Source: Salaquimonas sp. | GTDB taxonomy: Bacteria > Pseudomonadota > Alphaproteobacteria > Rhizobiales > Rhizobiaceae | Assembly (NCBI GenBank): GCA_028289365.1 | Contig: JANQQM010000118.1 | Span: 19,257-83,256, forward strand | Direction: 5' to 3' | Length of the DNA stretch: 64,000 nucleotides | Shown: positions 51,687 to 60,372 of the stretch, one piece after another | How the letters are laid out: each line of letters opens with the position of its first letter | How positions within the stretch are numbered: the stretch's first letter is position 1 | Made by a program: the position numbers and the translations under genes | The notes under the pieces: generated by a model | What the model was told of the DNA's origin: nothing | The model's input: only the letters and a program-made list of their open reading frames with translations | Databases searched by the model: none

Positions 51687-52856
51687 ATGACCTATTCCAG
51701 TGTTCTATCGTTTCTGTTTCTCCTGTTCGTCGGAACAATCTGCAACTCGATGGCGATCTCGTTCATGGGGTTCTACATTGTTGAAGGTTTGGGGCAGCAA
51801 CCCTGGAGAATCAGCGTCTATACGGGTTGCTTCGCCATGGTCGTAATTCTGACAAATCGTGTCCTTGCAAAGAGGATGGATTCAGGGGCAAATCCTTTCC
51901 CGATGATCGGGCTTGCCGCGGTCGGCTACTTACTCGCAGCAATCGCGCTATCGTTTTCTTCCGGTTTTCCTACCGTCGTGACTTTTGGCGTCATTGGCTT
52001 CGGGCTTGGCTCCAGTGCCATGTCAACCATGTTTTCGCTTGGAACCGTCATTGCCGATCGCGCCGGTATCAAGCGCAGCACCTTCAACGCCTATATGCGC
52101 GGCACGACATCAATGTCGTGGATGATCGGACCGGCCTTGAGCTTCACCCTTGCGGATATCTTCGGCCCGGATGCAGTGTTCCAGTTTGGGATCGCGATCG
52201 CTCTAGTCTGGATTGGGTTATGGTGGTGGGCAGCACCGCGCGATGCCGCATCTGCCCCAAGCTCGGACCCGCAGGCCGAGGTCAAAGAGTCCGGGCGCAA
52301 TCCAGAACTCTGGGTCGCGATCCTGTTCGTGTTCTGCCTGGCGCTGGCACATTCTCTGACCTTCACGGCGCTTCCCATTTTTTTCGTTCAAGAAGTCGGG
52401 CTGCCCGGCTATGCGCCCGGCTTTGCTTTTAGCCTGAAGACACTTGTCGAGCTATTCGCGATATTTTCAACGCCATTCCTTATTGCGCGCTTTGGAATAC
52501 GTGCCTCCTTACTTGGCACGGCACAGCTTGCCGTCATTGCGACCCTGGTGCTCGCAACAGTCGGGTCAATCCCGCATATGTTGTTTGGCGCTGCACTCGA
52601 AGGGCTATATTTCGGACTGTTTTCGACCTTGGCGATCAGTTATGTTCAGTCGCTCTCAGGAGGCCGTCCTGCCAAGGCGACAGCCCTGTATTGGAATACC
52701 ATGATGGTGACCTTAGTCGTCGCCGGGCCTGTAGCGGGCCTGATTGCGCAGGTTGCGGATTTCCAGACGGTAATCTTCACGGGATCCGCATTCGCCGTTG
52801 CATCGGCTGTCGTTCTTGCCTGGCGCTCGTATCAAAAGCGACCGGAAGCCGTCTGA
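51687..52856 (+). CDS. MFS transporter (sugar-efflux-like)
   Basis: 389 residues with about twelve membrane helices in two halves joined by a charged loop (about 190-215). Stretches such as GCFAMVVILTNRVLAKRMDS and FSTLAISYVQSLSGGRPAKA resemble the SetA-type and similar efflux carriers. The ATG at 51687 is chosen; a TTG 12 codons upstream is possible and neither has a strong ribosome site. Substrate unknown. Confidence 0.87.
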   Translation: MTYSSVLSFLFLLFVGTICNSMAISFMGFYIVEGLGQQPWRISVYTGCFAMVVILTNRVLAKRMDSGANPFPMIGLAAVGYLLAAIALSFSSGFPTVVTFGVIGFGLGSSAMSTMFSLGTVIADRAGIKRSTFNAYMRGTTSMSWMIGPALSFTLADIFGPDAVFQFGIAIALVWIGLWWWAAPRDAASAPSSDPQAEVKESGRNPELWVAILFVFCLALAHSLTFTALPIFFVQEVGLPGYAPGFAFSLKTLVELFAIFSTPFLIARFGIRASLLGTAQLAVIATLVLATVGSIPHMLFGAALEGLYFGLFSTLAISYVQSLSGGRPAKATALYWNTMMVTLVVAGPVAGLIAQVADFQTVIFTGSAFAVASAVVLAWRSYQKRPEAV

Positions 52857-52887
52857 GCCGGAAAGATTGTCAGAAAGGGAAAAATGA

Positions 52888-53346
52888 ATGATCCAGTCTC
52901 CGGGCAAAATTATCAAGATTGCACTTATGCTTGTTGGCATGGGCGTGGCGACATCGGTGAGCGCTGACAATTTCCCCGACATCCGCGGCAAATGGGTCGG
53001 AAGTTACAAGGTGGCGTTTCCAGCCGGGCACCCGACACTGGCCGATTCCGCAGTCGATACGGTGATGGAGCTTGATGTCTACAAGCAAGAAGGCAATCTG
53101 ATCTGGATCACGAACAAGTGGCGAAGGGCAGATTCAGAAACCTGGATTACCGAATATGGGACGGGATCCTTCGATCTGGATGATCGGGATGAATTGGTGA
53201 TATCCGAGGAGGGTCCTTCAGAGATAGAGGGTGTAAATACAGGTACATTCATCGGTGAGTTTGACGATGGAAACCTCTATCTAAACTATCTTGGCCCGGA
53301 GGACGGTGTATCATTTTCCGTGGCGCTAAAGCGTAGCGGCAATTGA
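52888..53346 (+). CDS. Secreted hypothetical protein
   Basis: 152 residues with a signal peptide (about 1-26, TSVSA) and a beta-rich, acidic mature part (IRGKWVGSYKVAF, IEGVNTGTFIGEFDDGNLYL) suggesting a small barrel. AAAGGG lies about 9 bases upstream of the ATG, 31 bases after the MFS stop, so it may be co-transcribed. Family not recognised. Confidence 0.72.
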   Translation: MIQSPGKIIKIALMLVGMGVATSVSADNFPDIRGKWVGSYKVAFPAGHPTLADSAVDTVMELDVYKQEGNLIWITNKWRRADSETWITEYGTGSFDLDDRDELVISEEGPSEIEGVNTGTFIGEFDDGNLYLNYLGPEDGVSFSVALKRSGN

Positions 53347-53395
53347 GCCACGAGCCAGCTCCATCACGATCCACGGGCAAGACAATTGGATTGGA

Positions 53396-54151
53396 TTAGT
53401 GTTCCAGCATCGCCCAGAGTTTGCGCTTGATTGCCAGAAACTCCTCGGTCAGCCGCATTTCATCGGTTCGCGGTCGCGGCAGGGAAACCTTTTCCACATG
53501 ATGTACGCGGCCGGGCCGGGCTGACATGACGATAATACTGTCCGACAGAAATATAGCTTCCTCCAGATCATGGGTGACGAAGATTACGGTTTTCTTGGTC
53601 TCCCGCCAGGTGTCCAGCAAATCGGCCTGCAGACGTTCCTTGGTCTGCGCGTCCAGTGCTCCAAAGGGTTCGTCCATCAGCAGGATATCGGGATTATTTG
53701 CATAGACGCGCCCAATATCGACACGCTTGCGCATACCGCCCGACAATTCGCGGGGCCATCGGTCCTCGAAGCCCTTGAGACCGACGGCCTCGACCCACTT
53801 GGCCTCGATTTCGGCCTGTTCGGCCTTGCTCGCCCCGCGCAGCCGCGGCCCGTAGGAAATGTTTCGCGATACCGTCATCCATGGAAAGACTGCATCTTGT
53901 TGAAACACCATGCCCCGGCGGCGGTCCGTGCCCTGGATTATTTCTCCATCGAGCCGCATTTCGCCGTCTGTCGGATCAAACAGGCCTGCCATCATCTTGA
54001 GCAGGGTGGACTTGCCGCAACCGGAAGTCCCGATAATGCAGTTGAAACTGCCGGATTCGAAGGTGAGATTGATATCTTCCAGAACGGTAAGGGCGCTTTC
54101 CGTGCCCTTACCAAAGGTGTGTGTCAGATTGTCTACGATGATTTCGGGCAT
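53396..54151 (-). CDS. ABC transporter ATPase (TauB/SsuB-like)
   Basis: 251 residues: Walker A GTSGCGKST (about residues 39-47), signature LSGGMRKR, Walker B ILLMDEPFG, switch VTHD. This is the nitrate/sulfonate/bicarbonate-type ATPase. The ATG at 54151 overlaps the permease stop (TAATG); a long upstream extension would only repeat the permease region. Last gene of the minus-strand operon. Confidence 0.94.
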   Translation of the reverse strand: MPEIIVDNLTHTFGKGTESALTVLEDINLTFESGSFNCIIGTSGCGKSTLLKMMAGLFDPTDGEMRLDGEIIQGTDRRRGMVFQQDAVFPWMTVSRNISYGPRLRGASKAEQAEIEAKWVEAVGLKGFEDRWPRELSGGMRKRVDIGRVYANNPDILLMDEPFGALDAQTKERLQADLLDTWRETKKTVIFVTHDLEEAIFLSDSIIVMSARPGRVHHVEKVSLPRPRTDEMRLTEEFLAIKRKLWAMLEH

Positions 54152-54927
54152 TACTCTCGTGCCTCCGACCATTGCATCAGTCGCGCCTGAATCATGCGGA
54201 AGATGCGGTCCATGATAAACGCACAGGTTCCAATGATGATAATGATCATCATGACCTGATCCGTGAGGAAATACCGCCGTCCTTCCTGGAGCAGGAAGCC
54301 AAGACCGTTCTGGGCCGCCAACAGTTCGGATGCGACCAGTGTTGTCCAAGCTGCCGCGAGTGCAATGCGATATCCGGTGATGATAAACGGTGTAGCAGCC
54401 GGAACTGCGACCGTTCGGAACACCTGAAAACGGTTCGCACCCATTGTGGAGGCGGCATCGACATATACCTGCGGAACATTCTTCATGCCGGCGATGACAT
54501 TGACGACGCAAACCATGAAGCAGGCGATCGTGATGATCAGCACGCGGCTGAATTCCTCGATACCGAACCAGATGATGATGATCGGTATGTAGGCCAATGG
54601 TGGAATCGGTCGAACTGCCTCGATCAAGGGATCAAACAGATATTCGATCACCTTGTACCAACCGACCAGACAACCCAGAATAAGTGCCAAGGTCGTGCCG
54701 ATGATAAATCCCATCGAGATACGGAACAGGCTTGCTCCCAATGCCGTCAGCAGGCTGCCGCTCTCGAGGTTCACCCAGAATGATTTCACAATATCCGAAA
54801 TGGGCGGCAACAGAGCCGGATTGTTATCCGGCTGGTTGGTGACCCAGATGTAAATTGCGAAAACCGTTGCCACGGACAGGACGCCGAGTGCTACGCGCCC
54901 TGTCAGAAGTTTGCCTAATTTGTCCAT
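54151..54927 (-). CDS. ABC transporter permease (TauC/SsuC-like)
   Basis: 258 residues, six helices, with the EAA-type loop AASTMGANRFQVFRTVAVPA and the IRPIPPLAYIPIIIIWFGI-like segment typical of TauC/SsuC (here VRPIPPLAYIPIIIIWFGI). It pairs with the ATPase and the Tat-exported binding protein. Ligand not fixed by sequence. Confidence 0.94.
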   Translation of the reverse strand: MDKLGKLLTGRVALGVLSVATVFAIYIWVTNQPDNNPALLPPISDIVKSFWVNLESGSLLTALGASLFRISMGFIIGTTLALILGCLVGWYKVIEYLFDPLIEAVRPIPPLAYIPIIIIWFGIEEFSRVLIITIACFMVCVVNVIAGMKNVPQVYVDAASTMGANRFQVFRTVAVPAATPFIITGYRIALAAAWTTLVASELLAAQNGLGFLLQEGRRYFLTDQVMMIIIIIGTCAFIMDRIFRMIQARLMQWSEARE

Positions 54928-54932
54928 AGTGA

Positions 54933-55964
54933 TCAGATCAGGTTGATGATTTGATCGGACACAAGCGCATCAATATCCGGCATGCCGCCGATCCGGTCAT
55001 TTGCGACCAGGAATCTCGACTGCACATCAAGCGCATTGTTGAGAATGCCCCTGGCATAGACGTCCTTGATTTCTTCGGTATTGAAATAGAAATAACCATT
55101 CAGCAATGGCTCGACATCAGCCGGAGTTACACCTGCACGGCCAAGACCTTCCTGCCAGGCAACCATGCGATCCACGACCGCGGCATTGTCGTCGCGCAAC
55201 ATGCCGACCGCCTGATCATGGAATGCCGCGACGGCCAGTTTCAGCGCTTCCTGCTTTTCATCGATCACCGGCTGGGTCGACATGAACACGTCCATGATGC
55301 TGGGACGTTTGTCGATCGGCAGTTTTGATCCGTCGACCAGCATGGTCGCGCCTGGCAGGGCATCGAATATCAGCTTGCGTGAAGTCGCCAGCGGCACGGT
55401 GGCGTCAACCGCGCCGGCAATCATGGCTGCCTGTCCGTCGATCGGTTCCATGTTGATGCGTTTGAAATCCATGTCTTCCAGACCGTTGGCCTTAAGGGCA
55501 ACATCGAGGAAAAAGTCGAAATTCGAGCCTGAAGTGACCGCAACGCGCTTGCCTTCGAGATCGGACAATTTCTCCAATCCAGGCTGACCGACAATGGTGA
55601 ACAGGCCGCTTGCATCACCGCAGATCGAGATTTCGCGGAAGTCGGCCACCTTGCGATACATGGCGGCAAGCGGGGGAACAGATCCGACGGTAATTGCTTC
55701 AACGGAGCCGCCTACCATGGCCTCAATTGCCGGCGGGCCGGATGGGAAGACGCTGAACTCCATATCAAGGCCGGGCGCAAATCCCTGATCCTGGACCAGC
55801 CAATAGAGACCGAAAGAGTAAGCGGGAATGATGCCAATCTTCAGTTTCTCATTGGCTGCATGAGCCTTTCCCATGAAGAAATTGGGTGTGGCCAGCGCTG
55901 CGCCTGCAGCAGCGGTGGAACCGAGAAAATTCCGGCGTGTAATTTTCGTGACAGATTTTGACAT
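54933..55964 (-). CDS. ABC transporter substrate-binding protein (TauA/SsuA/NMT1-like)
   Basis: 343 residues with a twin-arginine signal (KITRRNFLGSTAAAGAALA, about residues 7-25) and the NMT1/TauA fold (IEAMVGGSVEAITVGSVPPL, KLSDLEGKRVAVTSGSNFDF). GGAGGAGC precedes the ATG. TauA-like proteins bind sulfonates, nitrate, pyrimidines and other small molecules. Its place between a transporter and a split transketolase points to a carbohydrate-related ligand (inference). Confidence 0.92.
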   Translation of the reverse strand: MSKSVTKITRRNFLGSTAAAGAALATPNFFMGKAHAANEKLKIGIIPAYSFGLYWLVQDQGFAPGLDMEFSVFPSGPPAIEAMVGGSVEAITVGSVPPLAAMYRKVADFREISICGDASGLFTIVGQPGLEKLSDLEGKRVAVTSGSNFDFFLDVALKANGLEDMDFKRINMEPIDGQAAMIAGAVDATVPLATSRKLIFDALPGATMLVDGSKLPIDKRPSIMDVFMSTQPVIDEKQEALKLAVAAFHDQAVGMLRDDNAAVVDRMVAWQEGLGRAGVTPADVEPLLNGYFYFNTEEIKDVYARGILNNALDVQSRFLVANDRIGGMPDIDALVSDQIINLI

Positions 55965-56031
55965 GATAGCTCCTCCAATCAGTTATCATTCCTGAAAAAT
56001 TCTACTTCCTTGACACAAATCCAGCTCATTC

Positions 56032-57036
56032 CTACAGCGCTTCGGCCTTGACCAGTGAATGCACGTCGTCGACCCGTGCGGCATCAAGATGAGTTTCGGT
56101 AATGCCGAATTCCTGACCCATGATGTCCTCAATACCGCCAACCAATGCCAGAGCATCGAGCCCGTAAAAACGCATCAGATAGGGGCGGGACCCGCCATGC
56201 GCATAGGTATCTTTCAGCCCGAGCCTGACGAGACGCTTGCCGATGCCGGCTTCCGCCATGGTTTCGGCGACCAGCGAACCAATACCCCCATCGACAACAT
56301 GGTTTTCAAGAGTCACCACGCCATGCTTTACGCTGGCGATGTGGTCGAGCAATGCATCTGAATCAAACGGCTTGATCGTGTGCAGATGCAGGTGGCGTAT
56401 GGAAAGACCCGCTTTTGCGAAGGCTGCCCGTGCGCGCATGGCCTCTTCGGTGCAGATACCGGAAGTAACCACGAGCACGTCGGTACCATCGCTGAGTTCC
56501 CGCATCTCGCCAACCTTGATCGGTGTATCAAACAGACGCGGTACGGAGCCGCGCAAAACCCGGCACCAGACTGGGCCGTCAATACTGTCTGCTGCTTCGC
56601 AGATCGACTCCACCTCCGTGGCGTCACCGGTCTCCAGGATGGTCATGTTCGGTATCGACCGCATGACAGAGATGTCCTCGATCGACTGGTGAGTCATGCC
56701 GCCCGGAGTGGTGACGCCCGGGAGGAAACCCATCAGGCGGACCTTGCGTCGCGGATAGGCCACGGAGGCCATGAGCTGGTCGTAAGGCCGCCGATACATG
56801 AAGACGCCAAATGTATGAATAAACGGCCGGTATCCCGCCAGGCCCAATCCGCCCGCGAAACTCATCATGTTTTGCTCGGCCATGCCAAGCGAAAGAAACT
56901 GATCGGGATGCCGATCCCGAAATCCGTCGACCTCGCAAGAGGATGTCAGATCTGCAGAAAGACACAGGACTTCAGGATGCGCGACGGCATATTTTTCGAA
57001 GGCTGTGGCATATGGGCGGCTGACCATTTCAACCAT
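56032..57036 (-). CDS. Transketolase C-terminal subunit
   Basis: 334 residues: pyrimidine-binding domain (SADLTSSCEVDGFRDRHPDQ, GMAEQNMMSFAGGLGLAGY with the thiamine-activating Glu) and the C-terminal transketolase domain (DVLVVTSGICTEEAMRARAA). Split transketolases carry the two halves on separate chains. The ATG at 57036 with AGGA 8 bases upstream is chosen; the previous gene stops at 57048, 12 bases earlier. It transfers two-carbon ketol units between sugar phosphates. Confidence 0.94.
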   Translation of the reverse strand: MVEMVSRPYATAFEKYAVAHPEVLCLSADLTSSCEVDGFRDRHPDQFLSLGMAEQNMMSFAGGLGLAGYRPFIHTFGVFMYRRPYDQLMASVAYPRRKVRLMGFLPGVTTPGGMTHQSIEDISVMRSIPNMTILETGDATEVESICEAADSIDGPVWCRVLRGSVPRLFDTPIKVGEMRELSDGTDVLVVTSGICTEEAMRARAAFAKAGLSIRHLHLHTIKPFDSDALLDHIASVKHGVVTLENHVVDGGIGSLVAETMAEAGIGKRLVRLGLKDTYAHGGSRPYLMRFYGLDALALVGGIEDIMGQEFGITETHLDAARVDDVHSLVKAEAL

Positions 57037-57047
57037 GGATAATTTCC

Positions 57048-57974
57048 TCAATGCACATATTCTATCGGGTCAATGCCAAGATCGGCGGCGATTGAAACAT
57101 TCATCCGGGCACGCTCGTCTTCGGATTTGAAGCGCACGTAATGCAATCTCGGAAACCGCTCCTGGAGAATGTTCATGGTGTGGTACGGGCTGGTATTTGC
57201 CAAAATAATCAATGGCTTGCCATCATGCTTTTCCTGCGCCGCATCGCGCATGGCAGAGATGTCATGTCCGTCGATCTCCACGCAATGGGCGCCAAATATG
57301 CGGAATTTTTCGGCTATATCGCCGACCTTCATGACTGAATCCATTGCGCCATCGCATTGCTGCCGGTTGACGTCCATTATGGCCTTCAGATTGTCGATAC
57401 CGTGGTGGGCACAGGCTTGCACCGCCTCCCAGGTTTGTCCTTCCTGTACCTCACCGTCAGACATGAACACCCAGGTATTGCCGCTTTCACCCCGCCGCTT
57501 GCGGCCCCAGGCAAGACCTGAACCTGTCGAGAGCCCAATTCCGAGCGTGCCATTGTGAACCTCCATTCCCGGGGAATGTTCGGCGCCGATCATTTCCACC
57601 GAAGAGCCGTCCTTGTTGAACATCTCAAGCCCCTCCGGCGCCATCCGGCCGACCTCGATCAACGTCGCGTAGGCGACAAGGGCGTAGTGTGCCGGCGCAA
57701 TGAACAGACGGTCATATTGCGGATCTGCTGGCCCGTTGTAACCGGCGCCTGTGTGGTATTCGGGATTGTCCGAGGAAGGAACACCCTCGAACGGTTTTGG
57801 AATCATCGGCAGTGTCGGGTCACCCAAATTCAATTGTTCATTATAAAGCCAGGCCAATTGCTCGGCAGCCGAACAGGCCTGCGAAAGATACCCGCCATTG
57901 TTACGAATTGAATGTTCGAAAACCCGCCGACGTATGCCGAGTGCCACGTCTTCCGTATTGCGGTCATTACGCAT
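57048..57974 (-). CDS. Transketolase N-terminal subunit
   Basis: 308 residues: thiamine diphosphate-binding domain with the GDG-x-N-type motif as SDGEVQEGQTWEAVQACAHH and LKAIMDVNRQQCDG. The first Gly of the usual GDG is Ser, a change common in transketolase halves. The ATG at 57974 with GGGAGA 7 bases upstream is preferred. First gene of the minus-strand operon, divergent from the molybdoenzyme gene. Split transketolases of this type act in specialised catabolic loci rather than in the core pentose pathway. Confidence 0.94.
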   Translation of the reverse strand: MRNDRNTEDVALGIRRRVFEHSIRNNGGYLSQACSAAEQLAWLYNEQLNLGDPTLPMIPKPFEGVPSSDNPEYHTGAGYNGPADPQYDRLFIAPAHYALVAYATLIEVGRMAPEGLEMFNKDGSSVEMIGAEHSPGMEVHNGTLGIGLSTGSGLAWGRKRRGESGNTWVFMSDGEVQEGQTWEAVQACAHHGIDNLKAIMDVNRQQCDGAMDSVMKVGDIAEKFRIFGAHCVEIDGHDISAMRDAAQEKHDGKPLIILANTSPYHTMNILQERFPRLHYVRFKSEDERARMNVSIAADLGIDPIEYVH

Positions 57975-57994
57975 GAAGCTGTCTCCCAATTGCT

Positions 57995-58027
57995 TTTACA
58001 AATGACATATTTTTTTACATTTGTAAA
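57995..58027. promoter_or_regulatory. Inverted repeat between the two divergent catabolic operons
   Basis: TTTACAAATG (57995-58004) and CATTTGTAAA (58018-58027), perfect 10-bp arms with a 13-base spacer, in the 94-bp gap between the transketolase and molybdoenzyme genes. Candidate operator for the SorC regulator encoded at 63606. Confidence 0.65.
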
Positions 58028-58068
58028 TATCGTTTGGTTCGTAATCAGACATGTGATATTCAGGCGAT

Positions 58069-60372
58069 ATGAATACGCGGTACACAGCTTCGCATTGGGG
58101 CGCCTATGAATTGGACGGCAAGGACGGGATCAAACCGGTTGCCGATGATCCTGCGCCGTCGCGTATTGGCCGTGGCTGGTTTTCGGCTGCGCGTGACTGG
58201 GCAAGCCGGATCAAGTCTCCGGTTGTGCGCAGGGGTTGGCTTGATGGCGATGGCGGAGACAAACGTTGCGAAGACAGCTTTGTTGAGATCAGCTGGGGCG
58301 AAGCCGCCGATCTGGTCTCCCGTGAGATAGTTCGGGTAGGTCAGCAATTCGGAAATGATGCAATTTTCGGGGGATCCTATGGCTGGTCGAGCGCTGGCCG
58401 CTTCCACCACGCACAAAGCCAGTTGCGACGCTTCCTGAACCTTGCCGGCGGATGCGTTACATCACGCGAGACATATTCCCACGCAGCGGCTGAAGTCTTG
58501 TTTCCGCATGTGATCGGCTTCACCAACAGGGCCTTTCAGGATCAGATGACCAGCCTCAGCCTGGTTGAGGAAAATTGCGACTACCTTCTTTCCTTTGGCG
58601 GGATTGGCGAACGAACCGCGCAGATTTCGTCAGCCGGTGTCACGCGTCACGGCATTGGAGAAACATTGACGCGCCTGCAAGAACGGGGCGTGGCGGTAAT
58701 CTGTATCTCGCCGCAGGGATCGGACATGCCCGGTGCAAGCTGGCTCTCAATCCGGCCGGGCACCGATACGGCGCTTTTGCTCGCCCTTTCGTTTGAGATC
58801 GTGAATGCCGGCGCTGCAGACGAGGCATTCCTAAAAAAATATACCAGCGGCTGGCCCGAATGGCGCGCCTATCTTCTGGGTGAGACTGACGGCGTACCCA
58901 AATCGGCGAATTGGGCAGCCGACATTTGCGACATTCCAGCAGAGCAAATTTTATCCATTGCGCGTAACCTCGTCTCCCATCGCAGTATGGTGTCAATGAA
59001 CTGGGGGTTGCAGCGCGCTGACCATGGCGAGCAGGTCATCTGGGCAGCGCTTGGACTGGCCTGCATCGTTGGCCAGATCGGCCGGGCTGGAACCGGATTT
59101 GCCTTTGGCTACGGATCCATCAATCATGTCGGCACTTCTTCGAAGCTGATTGCCTGGCCATCCGTCCCGCAGGGCAGGAACCCGGTATCAGATTTCATTC
59201 CGGTGGCGCGTTTGGCCGACATGCTCCTAAGCCCGGGCGGATCCTATCAATATAACGGGGAGAAACGCCACTATCCGGATATTCGTCTTGTCTATTGGTG
59301 TGGCGGTAATCCATTCCATCACGTTCAGGACCTAAATCGCCTGGAAGTGGCATGGCAACGTCCGGAGACTGTTGTGATCCAGGATCATAGCTGGACATCA
59401 ACCGCAAGACGGGCGGATATCGTCCTGCCGGCCACGACCCCTTTTGAACGCACAGATCTGATGATGAACCGGCGGGACCCATCCCTCTTTTTGATGTCGC
59501 CAGCCCACGAGCCATTTGGCGAGGCCCGCGATGACTTCGAAATTTTCCGTGAGATTGCAGAGAAGATGGGATTCGAAGAGGCCTTTACCGAAAGCCGCGA
59601 TGCAAATGATTGGCTGCACCACCTCTGGGCCCGCGCTCAGGGTGTAGCGCAAGAGACCGGTTTTGCTCTGCCCCCCTTCGAAGAATTTGCAAATACCGGT
59701 CGGTTTGATGTGCCGGAAACTGACGAGGGGCGGATAGCATTCAAGGCTTTTGTTTCTGATCCGGAAGGCGCTCCATTGTCCACCGAATCCGGCAAGATCA
59801 CCCTGCATAACAAGGCAATTGCGGCAGCTGGAATAGAAGGCTGCCCGGGGCATCCGACATGGATTCCTCCACTGGAGTCGCTGCTCGACGCCCGAAGCGA
59901 TGAATTACATCTGATCTCCGGTCAGCCCGACACCCGGCTGCACAGCCAGAATGATCGCGGCAGCGAGGCGCTGTCCGACAAGATCCAGGACCGGGAACCG
60001 GCCTATCTGCATCCCAAGGCAGCAGAAGAGCGGGGACTGGCCGAAGGCGATGTCATTCGGCTTTGGAACGAAAGGGGCGCCTGTCTGGCGGGCCTGCGCC
60101 TTGAACCGCTGATGCGGCCCGACTGCATCTCGTTAGCGACGGGCGCATGGTTCGACCCGCAGTTCATCGATGGCGAAAGACTTGAGGTACACGGCAATCC
60201 AAACGTCCTTACAATTGACAAGGGATGCTCGGATCTGAGCCAGGGCAATATGGCCCATACCGCTCTGGTTCGCGTGGAGAAATGGACGAAACCACTGCCG
60301 CCTCTTTCGATAGGCCGTCCGCCGGTGATCGAGCGCCGCGAGGAAAGCAATTTGAAAGGCCAAATGAGATGA
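58069..60372 (+). CDS. Molybdopterin oxidoreductase of the DMSO/biotin sulfoxide reductase type
   Basis: 767 residues, without an N-terminal iron-sulfur cysteine motif and without a signal peptide, so a cytoplasmic BisC-like enzyme. The molybdenum-ligand serine is in GGSYGWSSAGRFHHAQ (probably Ser108). Cofactor-binding stretches follow (LLSFGGIGERTAQ, VYWCGGNPFHHVQDLNRL) and the C-terminal dinucleotide domain has LISGQPDTRLHSQNDRG. It reduces S- or N-oxides in known members; in this pathway it could act as reductase or dehydrogenase. The stop overlaps the kinase start (ATGA). Confidence 0.92.
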   Translation: MNTRYTASHWGAYELDGKDGIKPVADDPAPSRIGRGWFSAARDWASRIKSPVVRRGWLDGDGGDKRCEDSFVEISWGEAADLVSREIVRVGQQFGNDAIFGGSYGWSSAGRFHHAQSQLRRFLNLAGGCVTSRETYSHAAAEVLFPHVIGFTNRAFQDQMTSLSLVEENCDYLLSFGGIGERTAQISSAGVTRHGIGETLTRLQERGVAVICISPQGSDMPGASWLSIRPGTDTALLLALSFEIVNAGAADEAFLKKYTSGWPEWRAYLLGETDGVPKSANWAADICDIPAEQILSIARNLVSHRSMVSMNWGLQRADHGEQVIWAALGLACIVGQIGRAGTGFAFGYGSINHVGTSSKLIAWPSVPQGRNPVSDFIPVARLADMLLSPGGSYQYNGEKRHYPDIRLVYWCGGNPFHHVQDLNRLEVAWQRPETVVIQDHSWTSTARRADIVLPATTPFERTDLMMNRRDPSLFLMSPAHEPFGEARDDFEIFREIAEKMGFEEAFTESRDANDWLHHLWARAQGVAQETGFALPPFEEFANTGRFDVPETDEGRIAFKAFVSDPEGAPLSTESGKITLHNKAIAAAGIEGCPGHPTWIPPLESLLDARSDELHLISGQPDTRLHSQNDRGSEALSDKIQDREPAYLHPKAAEERGLAEGDVIRLWNERGACLAGLRLEPLMRPDCISLATGAWFDPQFIDGERLEVHGNPNVLTIDKGCSDLSQGNMAHTALVRVEKWTKPLPPLSIGRPPVIERREESNLKGQMR

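Noticed and set aside
54172..54783. 203-codon plus-strand frame over the TauC-like permease
   Set aside because: Translation is a low-complexity Asp/His/Arg mix, the usual antisense of a membrane protein gene.
53396..57974. Naming the locus as D-apiose catabolism because of the split transketolase and kinase
   Set aside because: Apiose-specific enzymes and binding protein are not recognisable, and the molybdoenzyme and AraD-like gene do not fit.
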